Shown here: positions 54,860 through 62,000 of the stretch, piece after piece
Layout: every line of letters begins with the position of its first letter
Numbering within the stretch: the first letter of the stretch is position 1
NCBI GenBank assembly: GCA_009746045.1
Contig: RPFO01000002.1
Coordinates: 2,074,506 to 2,136,505 of the forward strand
Length of the DNA stretch: 62,000 nucleotides
From: Mesostigma viride
Taxonomy: Eukaryota > Streptophyta > Mesostigmatophyceae > Mesostigmatales > Mesostigmataceae
Direction: 5' to 3'
Position numbers and translations under genes: made by a program
Notes under the pieces: model-generated
Database searches by the model: none
What the model was told of the DNA's origin: nothing
Seen by the model: only the letters and a program-made list of their open reading frames with translations

Positions 54860-55205
54860 TAAAAATAATAATAAATTATACATGAAGTCCTCCGTTGGGA
54901 GATCATGTAGTACATATTCCCTTGCTGGATGGATGGAGGTGGACAAAGCCGCGAAACAGAACTAATCTAACTCTAAGCTAATCTAATCTAGAAAACCAAC
55001 CTAAACTATTCTACTAGCTCAGCAAGGCGCCCCTTCCTCTTGGGGGGGGGGGCTTGCCCACAGGGGCTGGCATATGAGCCTGGACAATCGTCTTCCACCT
55101 CTTCTTGTTCTTCATAGCATTCCAAGCAAGAGAGAGGGAGTGAATGTGATGTTCAAAAGGGGCTGGGACCACTAGGTCGGCCAGCAACTGCTGTGGGTAG
55201 GTCAT
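54860..55205 (-). pseudogene. L2 LINE C-terminal fragment and 3' UTR
   Basis: The minus strand reads SLAWNAMKNKKRWKTIV, AHMPAPVGKPPPP and a basic end, homologous to 38742-38870, followed by the same 3' UTR (TCTAGATTAGATTAGCTTAGAG, ACATGATCTCCC, stem-loop) and a TTATT-rich tail. A poly-G run at 55038-55051 shifts the frame. The upstream part reaches the R3 repeat at 55209. Confidence 0.65.
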
Positions 55206-55208
55206 GAC

Positions 55209-55335
55209 ATCAAGGAGACAACCAGCGCAGGCCGGAAATCGGGAGAATCCGGACCATGGTAGCTCGAGCCTGCCGTTATCTTGTCCGCGTTTTCGAGTCG
55301 TTCAGGATGATGAATATGAATGGAGACAAGATGAC
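55209..55335 (+). repeat. R3 SINE-like repeat
   Basis: Head ATCAAGGAGACAACCAGCGC, then the full R3 body with TGGTAGCTCGAG and TTTTCGAGTCGTTC boxes and a GATGATGAATATGAATGG tail. Confidence 0.75.
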
Positions 55336-55344
55336 AATATGAAT

Positions 55345-56970
55345 GGTCATGACATGTTTGCCTACCTTCTTAGGTATGTCCTTGGGGCCAGGCCAGGTCA
55401 GGATATGCCGCCCTGGCTGGCCAAGCCGCTGGGGGCCGGCCAGACCGAGGTCGGTGTCTACCTGGCTGGTGCGAGCAAGATGTCCTACGAATGCTATCCT
55501 ACGCTGTCTAATCTCGTCCGAAATTAATGCCAGGCATGCCCTGGTATAATCTTTCCTTAATCATGTACATGTGTGCCTATGATGAGCCACACCCCAGATG
55601 ATGCCTAGCTTTATTTAGTTATGTTGTGCCCATGCAGGGAGTAACTCTCTGCTGAGACGCCATGCCCTAGCTTCTTTGTATAGCTATGCTGCTCTTCCCC
55701 CCCATGACAGGCTCCCCCTTCGCTGGGCATAGCTTGAAGATCATGGGGATGCAAGTGCCCTGGTGCACCTAGAGCAAGGGTCCTTTACATCCCCACCCTT
55801 GCAGGAAGTAGCTTAGGATGTATGATAGGCCATATGCCCCCCTCTCAAGGGCTGTGTGCTACATATACTCCCAACGGAGTTATGTTACAATTCAATTCAA
55901 TTCAATGCCCTGGTACAAAGATTCTAAAGATCTATGCGTGGAAAACCCTACATTCAGGGCCCGGCCTGACGGAGCATCCTGGTTACCGTGCCGTCTAGCT
56001 TGGCGGCCAGCGTGTCCGTGAGCGTCCATGCCTCGGCGCCATACGTACGTGAGCACCGTGAGGACCAGGACCTTGAGGAGCATGCGCTTGCGGTGCTCGC
56101 CGAGGGCCTTCGAGTGCCAGTAGGTTTTGAGCGAACGATGGCCAGGCCAGGCCGATGCGGGTGTCCACATCATCGGCGGTGTCGGGGAGCATGGTCCCCA
56201 GCAGTTTGAAGCGATCACGGAACGGGACCTCCGTCCCGTTAAGCAGCCGCGGCAGAGACGGGCGACTGGAAGCCCCAATCACCATCGCCTCAGTTTTGGC
56301 AATAATCTCCAACCCCACCGCCCTCGCCTCCAAGCCCAGACAGTCCAGCCAGGTCTAAATGTGCTCGGGGCGCGCGATGAGGTTGGTGTCATCGGCATAA
56401 ATCAGGTCGGACAGGCGGTAGCCGGGGACAACGCCGCCATGTTCATGCTCGTTAAGGATGTCCAAGCCGGGCTCGAACCCCTTAAGAGCGGTAAAGCGCG
56501 CACGTGCCCGACGCATGACGTGATCCACGACAATAATGAACAGATATGGGGACAGGACACAACCTCGCCACACCCCGTGGTGAAGGGGGAATGGCGGGGT
56601 GGACATAGGAGCGCCTCTGGAAAGCATTGACGAGGCGACCCTGGTGGAAAAGCTGCTTGCACAGTTCCATAAGCGAGGCGTGCGATCCAAAAAACACGCA
56701 GGCCAGGATGCGGTCATGGTCGAGCTTGTCAAAGCAGGTGGGCTGGCTGGCGTCAAAGTCGTACTCGCCCAAGTTCGGCTCGGCAGGGCGACTGCGCTTG
56801 GGTTCAGGCGACGCTGCGGGCGAGACGAGCCCGGGAGGGGGCTGGGCGACCACTAGGGCTTGGCTAATGGCGCCGCTGCCTTCTGGGCCAGAGGGCGAAG
56901 CTGCAGACGTATTTTCAGGGCTGAGCGCAGCCGCCAGGCTGCGTTGCGCGGAGGAGCGTTCGCTCGCCAT
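55345..56970 (-). pseudogene. RTE/Jockey-type LINE reverse transcriptase, interrupted by a SINE
   Basis: The minus strand starts at ATG 56970 (MASERSSAQRSLAAAL), with a Pro/Ala/Ser-rich N terminus, then motif A in the form YDFDASQPTCFDKLDHDR, motif B GCVLSPYLFIIVVDHVMR, motif C LIYADDTNLIARPEH, the thumb KLLGTMLPDTADDVDTRIG, LVLTVLTY and a C terminus with RQRRIAFVGHLAR at about 55510. Frame breaks occur near 56600, 56340 and 56100. A 358-bp SINE (55547-55904) splits the C-terminal part. The catalytic DD is kept, but motif A has extra residues between its D and FDKL. No endonuclease domain is present upstream, so it is truncated or recombined. Confidence 0.7.
55547..55904 (+). mobile_element. 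SINE-like family S2, complete copy with 11-bp TSD
   Basis: ATGCCCTGGTA lies at 55536-55546 and 55905-55915. The 358-bp element ends with CTCCCAACGGAG, TTATGTTA and a CAATT repeat tail. It sits in the LINE at 55345-56970, whose coding sequence resumes on the other side of the TSD. Confidence 0.85.
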
Positions 56971-57995
56971 ATATTGCGTAATAGCTTCTGAAAATTATAT
57001 CAGCGTGTGCGTCTTAGAAAGACAAAGCGATTGTGATATTCACAGCCGAAATTGGTGCCCAAACGTGAAAGTTATGAGCTCTGCCGTCAGCCATGGGTAC
57101 CTCGTGGCTCATGGAAAGAGGCATGTGGAGATTAAATAAGAGGTATAACTCCAACGATATCTGGGATTGGAAAGGTACAGCCATTTGGAGTACTGTGCGA
57201 CGGTGCTGGACTGAATTCCCAGTCATGAAGCGGATTTTACATCTTACATTACATGGAAACGGGCGCGGGTACACCACGCGGCGCATGGAAAAGGGCTCGG
57301 GTACGCGCCGCGGCACGACGAATTGTAAAATGGCTCGTAACAAAGGATCCGAGGCGATTTGGCGCTGTGTCGGTCGTGGCGTTGTTTGCACTGTTGGATC
57401 ACCATCTACGGCATTCGTGGGTTGTTTCGAAACCCGGTCGATGAGACTTGCAGAGAAGTCGAGTATATAAGTGATCCTTTTCAATACATCGATGCGGACT
57501 AGAAGCAGCTAACTTCGGTGAAGTTCAGCTTGTTGGGTTTAAAACAATGTTATGATTGCCCGACTTCGTAGGTGGCACCAGCCGCTGGCCAGGCTTGACA
57601 TTTGAGCAGTACAGCAGGATGAGCAACGAGCCATGGTGGTCGTTGTTCCATCCATTCTTCACTCACAACGTTTTTGTCATCATGTGTTTAGCTAGTCAAC
57701 ACCCCGGGTTGCGGCGCCATAAGGGTCGCAATCGTATGATGTTTTACAGCTTACTCATGCATGCACCAGTGAATAGAATGGTACCCGACACCATTGCGTC
57801 CGTTGCGACTGCTTTTACCATTGCGGCGTCACACGCAGACTCACGGCGCTATAACTAGCACCATGTCCATCTGGCAGATGGTACAACATGTAAACAAGCG
57901 TTTGTGTCAGCATACAGACCCCTGAGAGTGGGGCATGTGGTGCAGCAGTATGTGCTCACCGTGATACATGCGCTGCCTGCAGCACAAGGGTGAAT
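56971..57995. other. Spacer, no supported gene
   Basis: About 1 kb without a convincing exon. It includes the 3' flank of the membrane-protein gene that ends at 57996. Confidence 0.35.
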
Positions 57996-60900
57996 TTATT
58001 TGTTTGCATTCTCCGAAACTTCCATGTCTGGTTCAGCCCACGGCAGGACACCCTGGCGCAGCCAAGAAGAAAAGACACAAAGGCGCAGCAAGCGAAATTT
58101 TCTTAAGAATAACAACACAAGAAATGTGAAAGCCATTGAAAGCGAGCATGATGCCTCTTCCATGTGCTCAGCCATAACAATATTAAGTGTTTTCTATCAG
58201 AACTCAACATGAAAAAATTTCGTGATAGAATGAGAGTGTGTCATGAGCATGCAGGGCCTACCTTGTATGCATAAATGGCAGCCATGGCCACCACATCAGC
58301 AGCAAAGACGGCGCCGAACGAGCGCCAGAAAAGCGGCACTGTGACATTGATGAGCGGGATGAGGAGGAAGAGGTAGTTGAGCACGTCCTTCTCCTTGGCG
58401 CTGCAGTCGCGCGCGCGCAGCGACGGCACCACTGCAGCGCGCCACACACACGGGCCACCCGTATGGGGCCAAGGCGCGGTCCGAGTAGGCGGTAACGTGC
58501 GGGTGGGGGAGGTGACAAGGGTGGGCGTGGGGAGGGAAGACGCGCAAATGAGTTTGACGGGGTGGACCAAGGGCATAACGTGGGCCGAAGAAACCATGTC
58601 CAGGCAGTACCACCGTATGAGGAGGATGTTTCACAGGATGGATGCAACTGTGATGCCAAGTTCAGGGAGCGAACGCCGCATCCCTCGAGGCAATGCAGGG
58701 CACGGCAACGTCAGCACGAGGCGACACGCGTAGCTGTGATGACGCGTGCGCCACCGCTGCTCAAGGTTGGGAGCAAGCGGCACAGTATCCTGTGAGGGTA
58801 GGGGCCCGCATGCAGCAAACGGCGTGCGCATCTCGTGCGCGCATGCAGCGAGCACCGGTGCGTTTGGTTGCCGCATGGACCATGAAGGCCGTGATTAGCG
58901 CCTGCTGCCAGGTGCTCCCGGGAGATTGGCATACAAAATGGTGGCGGGACGGTGGCTTCCCATGTGCCTGGCCGTGCGCCACCCACATGATGGCGTCAGC
59001 CACCCACATGATGGCGTCAGCCACCCACATGATGGCGTCGCCTTCTGGTGGCAGCCGTAGGCCTGAACGCTTGGCTGCATGACGGGAAAAACAGGGCATC
59101 TGATTGGCAGGGGGTAGCCACCAGGGCGATTCATTAATGGATTAAAAGCACGTGACTGCGTCACGTGGCTACCAATGAAGCTGGAACCTTCAACCCCTAT
59201 ACACAACAAAGAGGGAGGGCGCCCTAGCTTCTCTTGCTGCCTCAAGTGGGCACGCCATATAGGACTCTCTCTGCATCATGATGCTGGTGGGTGCAATAAA
59301 GCTTCGACATAGCAAAAACATAGCGGATGCAGTAATTAAGGCAGCCCCATGGTCCAGAGCCCACAGATAGGCATGGAACGCATTTAGGGAGGCGCACGTT
59401 TGGGAGAATATAAAGGCCTCTCCCGGGGCCTGAGGGTTATTAGGGGCATACCCAGGGTTCACCCACAACCCCCACCAACCACGGCAATAATGAGGATTAA
59501 AAAGCGGTGCACTTGGGAAAAACGCAACCCTCCCTCAAGTAGGGTGCGCCACGAGCACAGGGACATACCAAACACCCAGATGGACCACATGCCCAGCAGG
59601 CGCGCGACGTTGGGCTCGTCCGAGGGCAGCAGAAGGTTGAAGGAGAGGAGGCCACCGGCAACCAGAGACAGCCACGCCTGCCAGGTGAAGATGGCGTAGA
59701 GCAGGGTGCCGCGCGTGGCCGGGTTCTTGGTTTTGGTGCTGGCACGCGGCGCAAACGTGGCGGCCGTCTTACGGGCAAAGCTGTCCACTTCTGCACTGGA
59801 CGGCTTGGGGACCTGTGGGTGCCGTCGCAGCAAGGTACCGGGCAGGGAGGATGTTTAGTGTGCAGCGCGATGCACGCAGAAGGGCGGCTGTTACCTGGTG
59901 CGGACAAAGACTTGACGTAAGGGTACTGTGCTTTGTCCTGCATGCTTGCCTTGAAGAGGATGGCAATCGTGGCCATCCCAGAGCCTGGTCCTACCAGGGA
60001 TGAGCATTGTACTGTACAGCCACCAGCATACTATGGGAGTGCATGAGAACTGCCAGCAGACCGTCCCTGGTTTGCATGCATTTGGTGTTGCGCTCACAAA
60101 GTCATTTGTGCACTTACAAAAAGCATGACTAAACATTTACTTAGTTTGCACATCTCACTGCTGCATTTCATGTTAACACTAATGTTGTCTAAAACGAGGA
60201 TAACGCTGCAAAGGCTAGTGTATGCCATTCAAGCCACGCCAGTCAACGTACATACACCAATTAAGTGCCTTACATGCAATTCAAAGTCCAGATGGATACG
60301 TAACTTTGGCTGATGCATGGACATGGCTCCCAGAGTGTACCCTGATTAGAGTTGCCAGGTATTAGTCTAATGATCTGTCAAAGTTACCTGTCAGGTCACT
60401 TTTTGCCGCCACTGACAAGACGTTCGATGGTTTCAGCCTATTTTTATCTCCGCTGTTGGGCAGGGATTAGGGTAGGCGAGCTTGGGATGGAAAACGCTTA
60501 AGGTATTATCAAGTAACTTGCCAAAAAACACAGAACAAGGCTGCATTTATCCCGCCCAGGCTGTCCAGAAAGATGGTCCGCTATCCTTTGGGTTAAGGAC
60601 AGCCGGCATCCCATCAAGCCAACCCTCCAACTTTGCACGGTGGTTCACGGGTAAGTACATCTCAATAAAATATATAGGCGCATTTACTTGGAATACATTC
60701 GCATTTACTTGGGACAGCTAGCAAACACAGATGGAGCGGCTGGATAAAAGGAAGAGAGAGGACAATGCCGGACTCACAGCTGGCGCAGAAGACGGCGCGG
60801 CCTCGGCTTCCAGATCCTCAGAACTCCCCGTCGCGCATATCCGTAATGACTGCTTTGACGGCCAACGGGCGTTCCGGGTAAATGCCCCCGGTCTTAGATT

Positions 60901-61035
60901 CTCGTTCAATTTAAAATGACCGCGGATGAGGTCTCGTTGGGCCGAAATGCGAGAGGACACGGTTGGCGTTGCCCGGCAGCGCTGAATACACTGCACAGCA
61001 CAAGCAGCCCGAGTAGAAGCTAGAGCTGCATTCAT
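57996..61035 (-). CDS. Plastid-type multi-pass membrane protein resembling the RPH1 family
   Basis: Five phase-matched exons: 61035-60778, 59990-59895, 59812-59569, 58431-58262 and 58052-57996 (TAA), 274 residues. Donors are GTGAGT, GTAACA, GTATGT and GTAGGC. Exon 1 (MNAALASTRAACAVQC ... RICATGSSEDLE) has the Ala/Ser/Arg-rich, acid-poor start typical of chloroplast transit peptides. Exon 3 gives FARKTAATFAPRAS, TLLYAIFTWQAWLSLVAGGL and a LLGMWSIWVF helix. Exon 4 gives VPSLRARDCSAKEKDVLNYL, FLLIPLINVTVPLFW and a VFAADVVAMAAIYAYK helix. About four membrane helices are visible. The PSLRARDC-KEK-LNYLFLL block matches my memory of the Arabidopsis chloroplast protein RPH1 (resistance to Phytophthora 1); family assignment needs a search. 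Exons 1-2 rest on phase and composition only and are less certain. Confidence 0.65.
58978..59040. repeat. Triple ATGATGGCGTCAGCCACCC repeat in intron
   Basis: Three tandem 19-bp copies lie inside the 59568-58432 intron of the membrane-protein gene. Confidence 0.85.
59148..59440 (-). repeat. SINE-like family S3, copy 2 (intronic)
   Basis: On the minus strand it starts CAGGCCCCGGGAGAGGCCTT, has TTGTGTATAGGGG, and ends in the CACGTGAC-GCA-GTCACGTG stem-loop (59151-59169) and a degenerate ATTAAT tail. It lies in the same orientation as the host gene, inside its intron. Confidence 0.6.
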
Positions 61036-62000
61036 GATTACCATCGTAGAATAAAAACTGGCTAGTTTTGGCCGTTTGTCTTCAAGAAACACGGATGTCC
61101 CTCTAAACTAGCTCGCGTCTGCTGGAGCAATCAGACAACGGTCATTCCCATGGTTACCAGTGCTAAACGGACGAAGCCTTTTATCTGATTGCCTAATTTG
61201 CCAGTCAGAAAATGGAAGCAGGAAAGAAGCCCATAATCCAGTCTTCTTGGCCAGGGATGACCAGGTCGAAATGGAGCTGGCCCTGCGAGGTCATGATACA
61301 TACATACCTACTGTAGAAACAACAACAAGAGCCTCCAGCGCGACGAATCTAGTCTACAGTACTACCACGGTACGTCGGTACTCGGTACGACCGACTCACA
61401 AGTCTCTGCCACAGTGCCACTAGCTTAGCTAGGGAATGTAGTCCCGTTGTTGCCTGGTGTGATTGCAGACCTGCCATACTGAAGCCACGTGTCGCTCGCC
61501 AGCATATCTCGCGTGCCAGGCCAAACGAGAATTTTCCCGCGCAGACGAAGTCGCACGAGTTTCCACTGCATGGCCTGGCGCGCGGGGCCCTTACCTTTCA
61601 TCATGCCGACAAAAAGCATAATCAAGTAAGTACACTGCCTTTCATTGTAATGGAGGCAACCCCGGCTTCAATCTGACCCACAGATTCATCCTGCGTCGTT
61701 GTGAAGTCATGAATCAACCTTGGCAGTGGGGTTTCTGAGGCAGTTCGGTTCCTACCCGCCTGCCAAAAGTCACCTCTTACAACTTCCAAGGCGCGTTTAT
61801 CAGTGCAATATCATATTAGTTTGAAGCTGATTTAACTATATGAAACTGACATGCAGATTTTCTTGAAGTGCGACTGCGGCAGTTGCCCAGACTGGGCCAT
61901 AATTGAATTACAAGGAGAATTACAGCAACTTGATCTGCACCAGAAACTTCAAGGCATGCACTTGGGCGAACTTTCTGGGAATTCCTCGGTAATTTGACCT
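61036..62000. other. Spacer, promoter side of the membrane-protein gene
   Basis: No gene seen to the end of the window. The first 100-200 bp should hold the promoter of the minus-strand gene, but no clear element is visible. Confidence 0.35.

Overview
The window reads as nuclear DNA of a green alga or other green-lineage protist. Genes are split by GT-AG introns and encode green-lineage proteins: a starch-binding-domain/PP2C fusion, an NFRKB homologue closest to the plant version, and a small plastid-type membrane protein. Coding exons are GC-rich and lie in AT-richer, repeat-laden spacers. The species cannot be named from this sequence. All exon models were made by eye from splice sites, reading-frame phase and family motifs.

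Layout. 1-1.2 kb: 3' exon of an unknown disordered protein (+). 1.7-3.0 kb: long GGGA/GGAC microsatellites, an orphan first exon (-) and a short retroposon with target-site duplications (TSDs). 3-10 kb: repeat remnants, including a 1.8-kb TTAA-flanked element and decayed reverse-transcriptase fragments. 10.2-17.3 kb: a four-exon (-) gene with a CBM20 starch-binding domain, a tandem coiled coil of 24-residue repeats, membrane-like segments and a complete PP2C phosphatase domain. 20.5-28.4 kb: a nested transposon stack. An older LINE (-) is split by a 1.7-kb hAT-like element and by a 5.2-kb LINE (+), and every boundary is marked by TSDs. 28.5-30.3 kb: palindromic and 21-bp repeat arrays. 30.3-38.3 kb: a young Ty1/copia-like LTR retrotransposon with nearly identical LTRs, inserted in an AACGTTAG satellite that also received two shorter retroposons. 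39.6-40.8 kb: an 82-bp palindromic satellite. 42.7-47.6 kb: an eight-exon (-) gene for a secreted protein of unknown family. 49.2-53.1 kb: an NFRKB-like INO80-complex gene (+). 53.2-57 kb: SINE and LINE remnants with resolvable nesting. 58-61 kb: a five-exon (-) gene for a plastid-type multi-pass membrane protein resembling the RPH1 family.

The genes do not form one pathway. The CBM20-PP2C protein would suit starch- or plastid-associated dephosphorylation, the NFRKB homologue suits chromatin remodelling, and the other two look secreted or plastid-targeted. Their introns are full of repeats. Several single-base frame breaks fall in or near homopolymers, even in the youngest element, so uncorrected assembly indels are likely. 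The most distinctive items are the CBM20-coiled-coil-PP2C architecture, an LTR element whose protease-like domain lies between integrase and reverse transcriptase, and unrelated retroposons that share the same 3' stem-loop plus AT-tail ending.
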